Shown: positions 8,938-17,755 of the stretch, piece by piece | Position numbering within the stretch: position 1 is the stretch's first letter | Layout of the letters: each line of letters starts with the position of its first letter | NCBI RefSeq assembly: GCF_000717245.1 | Contig: NZ_JNYQ01000019.1 | Location: 24,238-88,237, forward strand | Reading direction: 5' to 3' | From: Kitasatospora papulosa | GTDB lineage: Bacteria > Actinomycetota > Actinomycetes > Streptomycetales > Streptomycetaceae | DNA length: 64,000 nucleotides | Position numbers and translations under genes: made by a program | Notes under the pieces: model-generated | Databases searched by the model: none | The model's input: the letters and a program-made list of their open reading frames with translations, nothing else | Told to the model about the DNA's origin: nothing

Positions 8938-9926
8938 CGGGCGTCGCCTTCCGCCAGTTCGGTCAGCACGGAGACCATGAGGTTGCGCATGAGGGTCACC
9001 TTGTATCCGTTGTCGGGCAGCGGTGCGGCGGCGGCGAGTTCGGCGTCCGCGGCGGCGGCGAAGGTCTCGCCGGTGGCCGGTGCGCCGGTCAGGACGGTTT
9101 CGGCGGCACGGGCACGCCAGGGCCGGGAGGCGACGGCTCCCAGGGCGAGCCGCGCCTCGCGTACCTGACCGTCCTTCATGTCCAGCGCGGCGGCGACGGA
9201 TCCGATGGCGAAGGCGTAGGAGGCGCGCTCGCGCACCTTGCGGTAGCGGGAGTGGGCGGCGAGCGGCGCCGGGGGCAGGGTGATGTGGGTGATCAGTGCG
9301 CCCGGCGGCAGGGTCGTCTCTCGGTGCGGGGTGTCGCCGACGGGGAGGTAGAGGTCGGTGAGCGGCACCTCACCCGGCCCGTCGAGCGTCTCGTAACGGA
9401 CCTGGGCGTCGAACGCGGTCAGGGCCACGCCCATGTCGGAGGGGTGCACGGCGACGCAGTGGCCGGAGGCACCGAGGACCGCGTGGTTGTGGTGCTCACC
9501 GGCGACGGCCGGGCATCCGCTGCCCGGTACACGCTTGTTGCACGGTCCGCTGACATCGGTGAAGTAACCGCAGCGGGTGCGCTGGAGCAGATTGCCGCCG
9601 ACCGTGGCCATGTTGCGCAGCTGCCCGGAGGCTCCGGCCAGCACGGCCTGGGTCAACGCCGGGTAGCGACGGCGGACGTCGGGGTGGGCCGCCAGGTCGC
9701 TGTTGGTGACGGTCGCCCCGATACGGAGGCCACCGTCGGCGGTGGACTCGACCCGGTCCAGCGGCAGTTCCCGCACGTCGACGAGGAGGTCGGGGCGTTC
9801 GACGCCGCTCTTCATGAGGTCGACCAGGTTGGTGCCACCGCCGAGGAACCGCGCGTCCGCTGCGGCGGCGAGCAGGGCGACGGCGCCGGTGACGTCCTGG
9901 GCGCGCCGGTAGTCGAACTCCTTCAC
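8934..9926 (-). CDS. FAD-binding subunit of the molybdenum hydroxylase
   Basis: A 330-residue FAD_binding_5-type subunit passing electrons between the FeS centres and the acceptor. The open frame extends further upstream, but the true start is the GTG at 9926 (VKEFDYRRAQDVTGAVALL): it gives the family's N-terminus and a 4-bp GTGA overlap with the upstream gene. FLGGGTNLVDLMKSG is the FAD pyrophosphate motif, and ATVGGNLLQRTRC with CNKRVPGSGC resembles the extra FeS-binding loop of PaoB-type subunits. That loop suggests an additional 4Fe-4S cluster (inference from family). Middle gene of the operon. Confidence 0.92.
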   Translation of the reverse strand: MKEFDYRRAQDVTGAVALLAAAADARFLGGGTNLVDLMKSGVERPDLLVDVRELPLDRVESTADGGLRIGATVTNSDLAAHPDVRRRYPALTQAVLAGASGQLRNMATVGGNLLQRTRCGYFTDVSGPCNKRVPGSGCPAVAGEHHNHAVLGASGHCVAVHPSDMGVALTAFDAQVRYETLDGPGEVPLTDLYLPVGDTPHRETTLPPGALITHITLPPAPLAAHSRYRKVRERASYAFAIGSVAAALDMKDGQVREARLALGAVASRPWRARAAETVLTGAPATGETFAAAADAELAAAAPLPDNGYKVTLMRNLMVSVLTELAEGDAR

Positions 9927-10501
9927 GCGGCGGCCTCCTCTGCTGTTGCCGTACGGGCCTCTTCGTGCGCCCGGGCGCCACGGGCGACGGCCTGGACGAT
10001 GGAGACGTACGCACCGCAGCGGCACAGGTTGCCGCTCATCCGTTCGCGGATCTCGTCGGGCGTCAGTGGCGGTGGCACCGACTCGGGGCGCACGTCCTCG
10101 GTGGCGGCGCTCGGCCAGCCGGCCGCGTGTTCCTCGATTACGGCGATGGCCGAGCAGACCTGACCGGGCGTGCAGTAGCCGCACTGGTAGCCGTCGAGGT
10201 CGAGGAACGCCTGCTGGACGGGGTGTAAGTCATCGCCGTCGGCGATGCCTTCGATGGTGGTGATCTCGCGCCCCTCGGCCGCCACCGCGAGATGGAGGCA
10301 GGAGACGACACGGCGCCGGTCGAGCAGGACCGTGCAGGCCCCGCACTGCCCCTGGTCGCAGCCCTTCTTGGTGCCGGTGAGTCCGAGGCGCTCGCGCAGG
10401 GCGTCGAGGAGTGTGGTGCGGTGGTCGACGGACAGGTGGTGCTTCTCGCCGTTGATGTCCAGGGTGAGCGTACTGGTGGTCGAGGAGGGTGTTGGGGCCA
10501 T
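9923..10501 (-). CDS. 2Fe-2S subunit of the molybdenum hydroxylase
   Basis: A 192-residue small subunit. The N-terminal plant-ferredoxin-like 2Fe-2S domain carries the CDQGQCGACTVLL cluster and a later Cys in VVSCLHLA. The C-terminal helical domain has CGYCTPGQ and GNLCRCGAY for the second 2Fe-2S cluster. All eight ligands are present, so the subunit should work. First gene of the operon; its promoter region is shared with the divergent TetR gene and contains two palindromic operators. No Tat signal is present, unlike exported PaoA, which argues for a cytoplasmic enzyme. Confidence 0.93.
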   Translation of the reverse strand: MAPTPSSTTSTLTLDINGEKHHLSVDHRTTLLDALRERLGLTGTKKGCDQGQCGACTVLLDRRRVVSCLHLAVAAEGREITTIEGIADGDDLHPVQQAFLDLDGYQCGYCTPGQVCSAIAVIEEHAAGWPSAATEDVRPESVPPPLTPDEIRERMSGNLCRCGAYVSIVQAVARGARAHEEARTATAEEAAA

Positions 10502-10608
10502 GATCAGCCTTCTTCGGTGTCCGGTGACAGAGAGATCGGCACGACAGCAGCGGCCGGATACACGGCCCGATGCGTACCGGCACCGGGCCGCGCTAAGGTA
10601 GACCTAAA

Positions 10609-10622
10609 CGGACTGTTGTCCG
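10609..10622. promoter_or_regulatory. TetR-type operator, copy 1
   Basis: CGGACTGTTGTCCG: CGGAC/GTCCG arms around a 4-bp centre, flanked by AAA and CTT. It lies between the divergent molybdenum hydroxylase operon and the TetR gene, and its partner lies 33 bp further on (about three helical turns). It is a likely binding site for the adjacent TetR regulator. Confidence 0.6.
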
Positions 10623-10641
10623 CTTGGGTTGACCAACGTAA

Positions 10642-10655
10642 CGGACAGCTGTCCG
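10642..10655. promoter_or_regulatory. TetR-type operator, copy 2
   Basis: CGGACAGCTGTCCG, a perfect 14-bp palindrome. It shares the CGGAC-N4-GTCCG core and flanking AA...CTT with copy 1, at a 33-bp centre-to-centre distance. It sits 40 bp before the TetR start codon, consistent with autoregulation plus control of the divergent operon. Confidence 0.65.
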
Positions 10656-10695
10656 CTTAACAAGGGCGGAACTCCGCTATCCGTCAGGAGGATGC

Positions 10696-11277
10696 GTGTC
10701 CCGACCGATGAAGGAAACGCCCGCGCGTTCGGACGCGGTGCGCAACCGCGAACGCATCCTGCAGGTCGCCATGACCGAACTGACGGTGTGCCCGGACGTC
10801 CCGCTGAGCGCCATCGCAAAGAAGGCAGGCGTCGGACAGGGCACGTTCTACCGGAACTTCCCGAACCGCGAAGCGCTCGTCCTGGAGATCTACCGCTACG
10901 AGATGCAACAGGTGGCCACCGCGGCGGCCGAGTTGTTGTGCGGCCGCACACCCGATGCGGCCCTGCGCGAGTGGATGGACCGACTCGCCCGGTTCGCCAT
11001 GACCAAGGCCGGGCTGGCCGACGCGATCCGGCTGGTCACAAGCACACCGGGCGGCCCGGCCAAACCCGGACCCGCCCCGGTGATGGAAGCCGCCGCAACG
11101 CTGCTCCGCGCCAACGAAGAGGCCGGCACCATCCGGCCAGGAGTGACGCCGGACGACTTCTTCCTGGCCATCGCCGGCCTCTGGCAGCTGGATCCGCAGG
11201 AAGACTGGCAGCCCAGGGCCGCCCGCCTGCTGGACCTCGTGATGAACGGACTGCGCGCCGGGGCCCCCGGCCGCTGA
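10696..11277 (+). CDS. TetR-family transcriptional regulator
   Basis: 193 residues. The N-terminal helix-turn-helix is clear: RERILQVAMTEL, then PLSAIAKKAGVGQGTFYRNFPNREALVLEIY. The C-terminal ligand domain is helical and resembles SACE_7040-type regulators (TLLRANEEAGTIRPGVTPDDFFLAIAGL). The GTG start follows AGGAGG by four bases; an ATG twelve bases later is an alternative. It is divergent from the molybdenum hydroxylase operon and most likely represses it and itself through the paired CGGAC-N4-GTCCG palindromes. The ligand may be the enzyme's substrate. Confidence 0.9.
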   Translation: MSRPMKETPARSDAVRNRERILQVAMTELTVCPDVPLSAIAKKAGVGQGTFYRNFPNREALVLEIYRYEMQQVATAAAELLCGRTPDAALREWMDRLARFAMTKAGLADAIRLVTSTPGGPAKPGPAPVMEAAATLLRANEEAGTIRPGVTPDDFFLAIAGLWQLDPQEDWQPRAARLLDLVMNGLRAGAPGR

Positions 11278-11625
11278 CAGCTACGGCACGTCGGCCTGGG
11301 GAGCCATCCGCGACGAGTCACTGAACCAGACGGCTCCGGTTCCTCGTCGGTGAGCTCGGGTCCGAGGCCCTTCGCCACACCCTTTGACGCTGGCCGAATT
11401 CCATCCCCCAGGCCTCGAAAGCCCAGCCGGCCGGCACCACGACAGCCGCCTCGGAGGCCTGCGCCGACGCGACGGCGGGGATGCCGGGCCTCGGTGAGGA
11501 CGGTGAACAGCCCGTCAGATGGATCGCGCTCAAGACGGCGGTTGCGGTCAGCGGCGCGCCGCGCAGAACGGTGCACCGGCCCGACAGGGCGCCGTGGTGC
11601 TGCGGCGGGACCATGGTGGGCAGCT

Positions 11626-11682
11626 CCCGGTGTCGAGGGTGGCGGTCCGGGCCATCTGCTCGTCGGTGAGCTGGAAGTCCAA
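11626..11682 (-). pseudogene. Aldo/keto reductase C-terminal remnant
   Basis: A 19-residue stretch, LDFQLTDEQMARTATLDTG, matches the conserved near-C-terminal helix of aldo/keto reductases (FDFELTDEEMAAIAALDTG-like). No TIM-barrel sequence is found on either side in any frame. It is therefore a scar of a deleted gene. The short length limits certainty. Confidence 0.5.
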
Positions 11683-11728
11683 ATGAAGCTCTGAGTGATG
11701 GCGACGGCGTTCTGCAGGGCCCAGGAGT

Positions 11729-12040
11729 GCCCCACTCCGTGTCGCGGTTGGCCATGCGGGGGCGGCCGTGGTCACGGAGCAGGGCAAGGGTGGCGTCGGC
11801 CCGGTCGGCCTCGGCCCGGCGCGCCGGCAGTCCCTTGGTCAGCTGGCCGGTCACCCACGGTCCCGCCTGTGTCCCGGCCGCCGGCTTCAATCCCGCGTAG
11901 AGGTCTTCGATGCGCCGGGCCAGGTCGGGGCGGTACACGGCGAGGTAGTCGGTGACGTGGTCGAAGTGGTCGCGGCCTGCGTAGCCGAGGTCGTTGATCT
12001 GCGCCGCTACCTGGCCGGCAGTCAGGCCCTGGGCCGCCAA
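11729..12040 (-). pseudogene. Orphan coding fragment, unknown family
   Basis: About 104 residues of protein-like sequence (GQVAAQINDLGYAGRDHFDH, then DYLAVYRPDLARRIEDLYAG) with normal Streptomyces codon bias. It loses coherence beyond DTEWG, where the frame runs into the aldo/keto reductase scar. Its 5' side abuts the TetR remnant at 12041-12044, suggesting a deletion junction. I do not recognise the family. It could also be an intact short gene whose C-terminus drifted. Confidence 0.4.
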
Positions 12041-12043
12041 GGG

Positions 12044-12238
12044 CTGGCCGCGCTTCTGCTCGGAACACCCGAGGACGAGGTCGGCGACACCGCCGTCCGT
12101 AGGCTCGGCGCAGCGCAGATGGCCCTTTTCACCGGCCTGATGACGCAGTGGCTCACCGACCCCGACCAGGCTCCCGATGCCTCTGAAATCGTCGCGGGCC
12201 TACGCGCCCTCACCGGCATCATCGACGCACGCGAGTAG
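12044..12238 (+). pseudogene. TetR regulator C-terminal remnant
   Basis: The last 64 codons of an open frame read AAQMALFTGLMTQWLTDPDQ and IVAGLRALTG, the typical C-terminal helices of a TetR-family regulator (TetR_C_33-like). No helix-turn-helix precedes it; the upstream frame is shadow sequence. A truncated regulator left by rearrangement is the simplest reading. Confidence 0.55.
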
Positions 12239-12644
12239 CCAACGGCGCTGACAGGCTCCGCCAGCGCCGGACAGACAACGACGGGCGGCCTGCTGCAGCA
12301 TGCCGTGCAAACGCTCTTCTACGGCGTCTCGCCGAGGGCGCCGCAGACCCGGGCCCTGACCCAGAAGCCTGTTCGTCCCCTTTGCCTACGACGCCGCTTC
12401 AGCCAGCTGCGGACTGCGTAACCTGTTCATCCGGTGCAGCGCACCGGTACCTGAGAGCCGATCTACCGGCGGATCGGGTCCGCAGCAGAGGGGTCGTATG
12501 ACTGCGGGCGTACATCACATGCCTGACAGCGCACTCTTTCGGCCCTTCGGTGCGTCCCTGAAGCGCATGCGGTCGATCGCGGCTGATCATTGCCTTGGGC
12601 CCGCTGACGGGCTGCGCAGATACCGATGAGAGAGGGAGGCTTCG
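12239..12644. other. Gene-free stretch before the NmrA gene
   Basis: About 400 bp with no recognisable coding sequence. The 3' end must hold the promoter of the NmrA-family gene, whose GAGGGAGG ribosome site lies at about 12632-12639. Confidence 0.4.
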
Positions 12645-13496
12645 ATGGTCGACGCACCGGTACTGGTACTGGCGGCAACCGGCGGTCAGGGCAGGGCCGT
12701 GACGGACGCGTTGCTGGGCGGTGGGGCCCGGATCCGGGTCATGGTCCGTGATCCGGAACGTGGAGCAGCGCGTGAACTGGCCGGACGTGGTGTCGAAGTG
12801 GTGGCAGGTTCGCTGAGCGATGAGGACTCCCTTGTCGCGGCCATGCGCGGAGTGGCCAGTGTCTTCGCGTTCACCACCCCCTTCGAGGCGGGGCTGGAGG
12901 CGGAGGTGGGCCAGGGGCGCGCGATCCTGTCGTCCGCGACGCGGGCGCGCATCGGGCACCTTGTGTTCAGTTCCGTGGCAGGAGCCGACCAGGACAGCGG
13001 GGTACCGCACTTCGAGAGCAAGGCGCGAATCGAGGCAGACCTGGCCTCCGGGGACGTGCCTTACACGGTCCTTGGGCCGACCTACTTCTTCGACAACGCG
13101 CTGGGTGGCCAGGAGCGCATCCTGCACGGATCTCTCGACCTGCCGCTGCCTCCGGACCGGCCTCTGCAGCAGCTCGCCCGTACCGACCTCGGTGCGTTCG
13201 CGGCGGAAGTCATGCTCAACCCCGCTCCTTACGTGGGGCAGCGCATCGAGCTGGCCAGCGATGCTCCCACCCCCGAGCACATGGCGGCGTCGCTCAGCAA
13301 GGCGCTGGGACGGGAAGTCCACCACGTACGGACACCGCTGGCTGCGGTCGGCAATCCTGACATGCACGCGATGTGGACGTTCCTCAACGGCCCCGGATAC
13401 CGGGTCGACATCCCCGCACTGCACGATGCTCACCCAGAGATCCCCTGGACGAGCTTCGAGTACTGGGCCACCCACACCTGGGCCGACGCGAGCTGA
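12645..13496 (+). CDS. NmrA-family NAD(P)-binding protein
   Basis: A 283-residue atypical short-chain dehydrogenase. The N-terminal Rossmann motif VLVLAATGGQGRAVTDALL (G-x2-G-x2-G type) binds NAD(P). Further NmrA features are VMVRDPERGAARELAGRGVEVVAGSLSD and the GPTYFFDN segment. NmrA-like proteins act as redox sensors or as quinone/isoflavone-type reductases; the typical Tyr-x3-Lys catalytic pair is not evident, so a sensory role is possible. ATG preceded by GGGAGG. A decayed partial copy of this gene's 3' part lies at 17058-17212, so the locus was duplicated in the past. Confidence 0.85.
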   Translation: MVDAPVLVLAATGGQGRAVTDALLGGGARIRVMVRDPERGAARELAGRGVEVVAGSLSDEDSLVAAMRGVASVFAFTTPFEAGLEAEVGQGRAILSSATRARIGHLVFSSVAGADQDSGVPHFESKARIEADLASGDVPYTVLGPTYFFDNALGGQERILHGSLDLPLPPDRPLQQLARTDLGAFAAEVMLNPAPYVGQRIELASDAPTPEHMAASLSKALGREVHHVRTPLAAVGNPDMHAMWTFLNGPGYRVDIPALHDAHPEIPWTSFEYWATHTWADAS

Positions 13497-13753
13497 TTCT
13501 TGGTACGGAGCCGACCGTGGGCAGACGTTCGCGCAGCCGGCACTGACCGGCAGCGCGCCTCGCTCCAGCGCCCGGTCCAGCTCGCCACAGACCATGTGCA
13601 GCTGACGCCCATGGGCCGTGCCGCGCCCAGCCTGTCGAGGAGTTGGTCGAGTGCAGTGATGGCGGAGAACTTCGGCGGTTTCTCGGGGGACGTGACGACA
13701 GTTGAATACGAGGGCCCACGAGTAGACCACACCCGTCAACAGGCGTCACATCC

Positions 13754-15211
13754 TCACAGCCGGGCTTGATCGAGCACCTGGTGCATCGTCACGACGAGGA
13801 GCGTCCGATTCGCGGCTGCCCCGGAGACGACGGCCGGCTCGTCGGCCTCGAGGAGAGTCATCAGCCGGTCGGTTGGGAGCGACGGGTTGGTCGCTGCTCG
13901 ACGTCGCACGTAGTCGGTGTCGTCGGCCAGCAACGCCTCGATCGTTTCGAACGGAAGCCCGGGATGTGCTGCGGCGACGACCCGGTCATGCGGGTCGTCG
14001 GAGCGGGCCAGGGCAGTGGCGGCATCGGCGGGGAAGTTCTTGTGGGCGAGCATGTCCCAGCGGCTGTAGCTCTTCCAGCCGGCAGCAATGTGTGCCAGCA
14101 GCCAGCCGGGTGCGTTCGGCTGGCGTTCGCACACGAACAGTCGCACGGCGAAGCTCTCGTCGGCGGAGAGGATCCCGACGGCCTCGTCAGACAGATCGGT
14201 GCGCATGGCCAGCGTCTTCCGGAAGACTTGATGACGGCTTCGCGCGAAGGCGAGCTGATCGGGTTCGGACATGTCTTCGGCCAGCAGCCACTCGACGGCG
14301 TTGCCGCTGCTGCGGTCGTCGTACTCGACCGATACCGATTCCCGTAGCGCCGGATCGAGGCCGCGGCGTGCGACGACTGCAGCGCGGACCTGGTTGTCGG
14401 GATGGTGTGCCAGAGCGGCGACATGCTCGGGGTCCAGTGTCGGATTGGCTGCAACCGCGGCGCGCAGCGGCGGGTCCGTCAGGAAGCGGCCGGTCAGGTC
14501 GGCGTCCAGGGCCGCGGTCGCGGCGATCTGTCGCAGGAGACCCGCGCTGTTCGCCGGATCTGTGGAGGAGTCGATGTCGGCGAGCATGCCACGGGCGGCC
14601 TCGGCGGGAAGCGGACCGTCCAGACGAAGCAAGAGCAGCTCCCGGCCGAAGGCTCCCGTGGCCCGCGAAAGCAGTTCGCTGATCCGGGCGGTCGGCGCAG
14701 GGTTCCACTCGGCGGCGGCGATGGCGGCCGTTCGCGCATCGTCGTCGTCGAGCATCCTGGCCCGAATGTCGTCTGGTAGGTGGCGGTTGAACGCCAGGGC
14801 ACGGCGGACCTTCGGCTCCGGGTCTCGGGCCAGTAGTTCGTAGACGTCGTCTGACAACGGCCCCGGGAAGCGACGTGCGTGCACGCCGACGGTGGTGAAG
14901 TACTCGGCACCTTCAGCCAGCCGACCACGCACCTGCGCGTCGACGTCTCGGGCGAGGACGATTTGGACCTCGGCGGGGAGATTCGGATTCGCAGCCAGCT
15001 CCGACCGCAGGTTCGCATCCTTGTCGTCGGCAAGGATCACCGCGGCCTGCGCGGGCAGGTCACGGCGCCGTGCGAGCTCGTTTCGATCGATGTTCGCCGC
15101 CGCGAGGCGAACAAGAGCCTCTGGGGGTGCGGAGGGGTTGCCTGCCAGGCCGAGCAGCAACACGGCCAGGTTCCGCTGCCTGATGACAGGACATTCGAAG
15201 GGAGCGGGCAC
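13754..15211 (-). CDS. Leucine-rich-variant (LRV/HEAT-like) repeat protein
   Basis: About 485 residues made almost entirely of 23-25-residue helical repeats of the pattern P-LP-ev---La-D-d--VR--lA-N. Examples are ANPNLPAEVQIVLARDVDAQ, RDPEPKVRRALAFNRHLPDD and SNPSL-like units near the end (TNPSLPTDRLMTLLEADEP). The LRV family forms a right-handed superhelix and is a binding scaffold; no enzymatic motif is present, and the Cys cluster for a 4Fe-4S site in some LRV proteins was not seen. No signal peptide, so cytoplasmic. The start is uncertain (TTG 15214 or GTG 15211, without a clear Shine-Dalgarno). Function unknown. Confidence 0.8.
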   Translation of the reverse strand: MPAPFECPVIRQRNLAVLLLGLAGNPSAPPEALVRLAAANIDRNELARRRDLPAQAAVILADDKDANLRSELAANPNLPAEVQIVLARDVDAQVRGRLAEGAEYFTTVGVHARRFPGPLSDDVYELLARDPEPKVRRALAFNRHLPDDIRARMLDDDDARTAAIAAAEWNPAPTARISELLSRATGAFGRELLLLRLDGPLPAEAARGMLADIDSSTDPANSAGLLRQIAATAALDADLTGRFLTDPPLRAAVAANPTLDPEHVAALAHHPDNQVRAAVVARRGLDPALRESVSVEYDDRSSGNAVEWLLAEDMSEPDQLAFARSRHQVFRKTLAMRTDLSDEAVGILSADESFAVRLFVCERQPNAPGWLLAHIAAGWKSYSRWDMLAHKNFPADAATALARSDDPHDRVVAAAHPGLPFETIEALLADDTDYVRRRAATNPSLPTDRLMTLLEADEPAVVSGAAANRTLLVVTMHQVLDQARL

Positions 15212-15420
15212 CAATCCATGGTGCCAGGGCGCCTGTCAGTTCGGTGTCGAACATGATCGACGGTATCGACCACCACCAGGCTCCGTAGCGAGACCTGCGG
15301 AGCATGGACCCCATACGTCTCCGGCGATCACACAAGGTCACCAGCGGGCTGGGTTCTCGGGGAACCGGAAGGTGCGATCGCTGCCGGAAGACCCGAGCCG
15401 CGGGCTCCCTTTCGGCGGGG

Positions 15421-15504
15421 CCACGGCCCGTAGCGTTCCGGCAGGTCACGCCAGGGCGCCCGGGTCCGCGTCCGCCACCGTATGCCGTCGATCAGATGCC
15501 GACG
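15421..15504 (-). pseudogene. IS5-family transposase N-terminal remnant
   Basis: Minus-strand translation reads RHLIDGIRWRTRTRAPWRDL then PERYGPW, the hallmark N-terminal block (RTG-PWRDLPERYGPW) of IS5/IS1647-like transposases. Sequence before and after is degenerate and no terminal inverted repeats are apparent. It is one of three IS5-type relics in the window. Confidence 0.65.
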
Positions 15505-15570
15505 GGTCCAGGTCCGCCGGCGGCCGGGGTGGAGGCGGTGAAGCGGTAGCGGCCGAGCACCGAGCAGGAC

Positions 15571-16221
15571 CTATGCGGATGGCGATGTCGACGGAGTGGC
15601 AGTCGGCGGGACAAGAACACCGTCGACGATGTATACGGCCGCGTTCTGCGTGGGGATGTTGCCGCAGGCGATCGGCACACTGCCGTTGACCTTGAAGGAG
15701 TCACCTGAGCCGGAGGTGGTGAGGGTGCTGCCTTCAAGCGTGGTGAACGTGCCGTGGGGCAGTTCCGCCTTGGTGATTTTCTTGTTCTCGACCACGTGGT
15801 AGGTCAGCACCTTCTTGAGCTGAGCACTGTCGTTGAGAATCGCGTCCCTCTTGGCGGTGCCGAGCTTGTTGAACGCGTCGTTGGTGGGTGCGAATACAGT
15901 GCTGCCCTTGAGGCCCTTCAGGGTGTTCGCCAGGTCGGTCTTCTTGATGGCGTCGGCCAGCATGGACAGGTTGGGGTTGTTGTTCACCGCGGTGGTGACG
16001 TTCTCGTGCGCCATCTGTGCGGCACTTCCGTTGCCGCTCTGCGGCAGGCTGGAACAGCCTGGACCGAAGGGTTGCTCGCTTGCTGACGGCGACGCTGCGT
16101 TGGTGGCACTCGGCGACGAGTCGGAGGACGATGCCTGGGCCGTCACTATGCCAAGCGACAGAGGGAGGCTGAGCGCCGCTGCCACTGTGATGGCAACGGT
16201 ACGAATGCGTACGGAGTTCAT
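15571..16221 (-). CDS. Secreted fasciclin-domain protein
   Basis: 216 residues with a Sec signal peptide (MNSVRIRTVAITVAAALSLP..., cleavage near AQA-SS), a serine-rich linker, and one fasciclin (FAS1) domain. FAS1 hallmarks are STVFAPTNDAFNKL (H1 box) and VLTYHVVENKKIT, with YIVDGVLVP at the end (H2 region). FAS1 proteins are extracellular adhesion or matrix proteins (MPT70/MPB70-like). The start at 16221 is preceded by CGAGGAA; the frame extends upstream but without signal-peptide logic. Monocistronic. Confidence 0.9.
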   Translation of the reverse strand: MNSVRIRTVAITVAAALSLPLSLGIVTAQASSSDSSPSATNAASPSASEQPFGPGCSSLPQSGNGSAAQMAHENVTTAVNNNPNLSMLADAIKKTDLANTLKGLKGSTVFAPTNDAFNKLGTAKRDAILNDSAQLKKVLTYHVVENKKITKAELPHGTFTTLEGSTLTTSGSGDSFKVNGSVPIACGNIPTQNAAVYIVDGVLVPPTATPSTSPSA

Positions 16222-16422
16222 AGCGATTCCTCGTTCCCTACGGAGGAGGGCTTGAGCCTGGGGTCGACTGACTGCTGTAGAGGCCACCTGATAGGGGACT
16301 CCGCGTGCCGGGTGGGGATGCACACCACACCGGTCTTCCCGTCCTTTGATCGGACCTTCCACAATCTAAGCGCACATCACTCCGTCCGGCATCTTTCGGA
16401 CTGATACAGCCGGCAGATCGGC

Positions 16423-16638
16423 TCGACGCGCCTCTGATGTCGTGCCCGGGCGCCTGCCCGCTTCGATCTCGTGCTGCTTCAGCCGGTTCCGCAGCGCCTC
16501 GCGGGAGCCGATGCGGAGCTTCTCGGTCACCGCCTGCAAATCGGCCGTCTCGTTCGGGTAGTCGTCGCGCACCTCGGCGACCATGCGCACTGCACGACCG
16601 CGGAGCTCGAGAGGGACCGCGGGGAGGCCCCTGGCCGC
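16423..16638 (-). pseudogene. IS3-family transposase OrfA fragment
   Basis: In-frame block VPLELRGRAVRMVAEVRDDY, then NETADLQAVTEKLRIGSREA and RLKQHEIEAGRRPGTTSEA, matches the helix-turn-helix OrfA of IS3-family elements (PAELRERAVRMV...GI-TETLRKWVRQAE). The start and the downstream OrfB are missing. It is fused in frame to a recombinase fragment, producing a chimeric open frame that is unlikely to be functional. Confidence 0.7.
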
Positions 16639-16683
16639 CATCGAGCGGCTGGCAGCGGGCGAGGAGCCCTCGGTGTACGGGGG

Positions 16684-17055
16684 AGACGGTGCCGTCCGCA
16701 GGGTGTAGCCCTGGCCGCGTCGTACGGTCGTCCCCTGGTCGAGCGCGGCACGCTCGGCGGGCTCCAGCTCGGTGATGCGGAGGCAGTCGGCGACCGTGCC
16801 CGGCATATCGAGGGTGACCGGAAGTTCCGGGGCGAGCGCGTTTTCAACGCTGGCGGTGTGGTAGGGCAGGAGGTCGCCGACGGCCGTGCAGATGGCGCCG
16901 CGGCTGACGTGGTGGCCGCGTACCTGGGCGGCGATGGACCGGCCGCCCAGGTGCGCGGCGCGTACGTCGGCGGTCTTCGCGGCCGCCACCGCGGGGCGGC
17001 GCCCGCCCTTGCTGCCCACGACATCGGCGGCGCGCAGTCCGTCGTAGGTCAGTTC
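16684..17055 (-). pseudogene. Serine recombinase C-terminal (HTH) fragment
   Basis: Reading TYDGLRAADVVGSKGGRRPA then RAAHLGGRSIAAQVRGHHVS and RGAICTAVGDLLP, this matches the resolvase/invertase C-terminus, where a GRKGGRP turn leads into the helix-turn-helix. The catalytic serine domain is absent; the upstream edge abuts an NmrA-copy scar at 17058. The continuation (ELPVTLDMPGTVADCL) follows such recombinases in Streptomyces. Relic of a mobile element. Confidence 0.6.
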
Positions 17056-17057
17056 GC

Positions 17058-17212
17058 GCTGGAATCGAGCTGGCCGGTGATGCTCTCACCCCGAGCAGAT
17101 GGCGGCGTCGCCGAGCAAGGTGTTGGGACGGGAAGTCCGGTACGTACGGACGCCGCTGGCGGCGGTCGGCCTGACATGCAAGCGATATGGGCGTTCCTCA
17201 ACGGCCCGGTCG
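17058..17212 (+). pseudogene. Decayed partial copy of the NmrA-family gene
   Basis: About 150 bp closely similar at the nucleotide level to 13242-13400 inside the intact NmrA gene. Both contain GGGACGGGAAGTCC and TTCCTCAACGGCCC and encode LGREV--VRTPLAAVG. Relative to the intact copy there is a 1-bp deletion near 17092 and a 4-bp deletion near 17172, so the frame is broken twice. It lies between recombinase and integrase fragments, showing that a duplicated segment was cut up by mobile elements. Confidence 0.8.
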
Positions 17213-17215
17213 GCC

Positions 17216-17740
17216 CTGGCAGGCATAGCTTCGGACCCAGTCGTTGACGGCGTCCCCGGTGACGTAGTCGCCGCGTTCCTTTGCGACGACCCGGTTCTGG
17301 AGGGTGCCGCGGGAGGTGAGGGCCCGGAAGAGCGCGCCTTCGCGGATGCCGAGGGCGTGGAGGCCTGTGAGGCAGTTCCTCACGGCCGCGACTGGGTCGA
17401 GGAGCGGGTCGTGGTCGGCGGGATGCCGGTGGGCTCGCCCCTTGGCCTCCTGGTCGGTCATGGAGGACCGGATGTCCAGGGGTGACGAAGTCGTCGTCGA
17501 CCGCGACGTCGGCGATGGACAGATCGGCGACCTGGATCCTGCGGTTGAGGGCCCCCCGGCCAAGGAGGAGCATGCATCGGTCGCGGCGCCCCGCAGGTCG
17601 CACGTGGCGGCCATAGCCCGCAGTAGTTCGTCCGTGATAGGGGGCGCCTTACGCACCGTGGTCCGCTTCGCCCACGTCTTCTTGTACTCGTTCAGCATGC
17701 CCCGGGCCTGCTTCATACCCGGCTTCTGGTCCTCGGGCAT
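17216..17740 (-). pseudogene. Tyrosine recombinase/integrase, frameshifted and truncated
   Basis: Three successive minus-strand segments in alternating frames join into an integrase-like protein: KTWAKRTTVRKAPPITDELL with RAMAATCD; then GRRDRCMLLLGRGALNRRIQ with VADLSIADVAVDDDFVT; then MTDQEAKGRAHRHPADHDPL, VRNCLTGLHALGIREGALFR and YVTGDAVNDWV. The first catalytic arginine region (R-x3-LLLG-GALNRR) is present. The H-x2-R and Tyr box is missing because the gene stops at the junction near 17216. At least two frameshifts plus the truncation make it non-functional. Confidence 0.75.
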
Positions 17741-17755
17741 CCAGGTCCGCTCCGT

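Noticed and set aside
6655..9168. Very long plus-strand open frame of 837 codons
   Set aside because: It is antisense to the molybdopterin-binding subunit and to neighbouring operon genes; its translation is low-complexity Gly/Val/Arg with no family signature, an effect of G/C-biased third positions.
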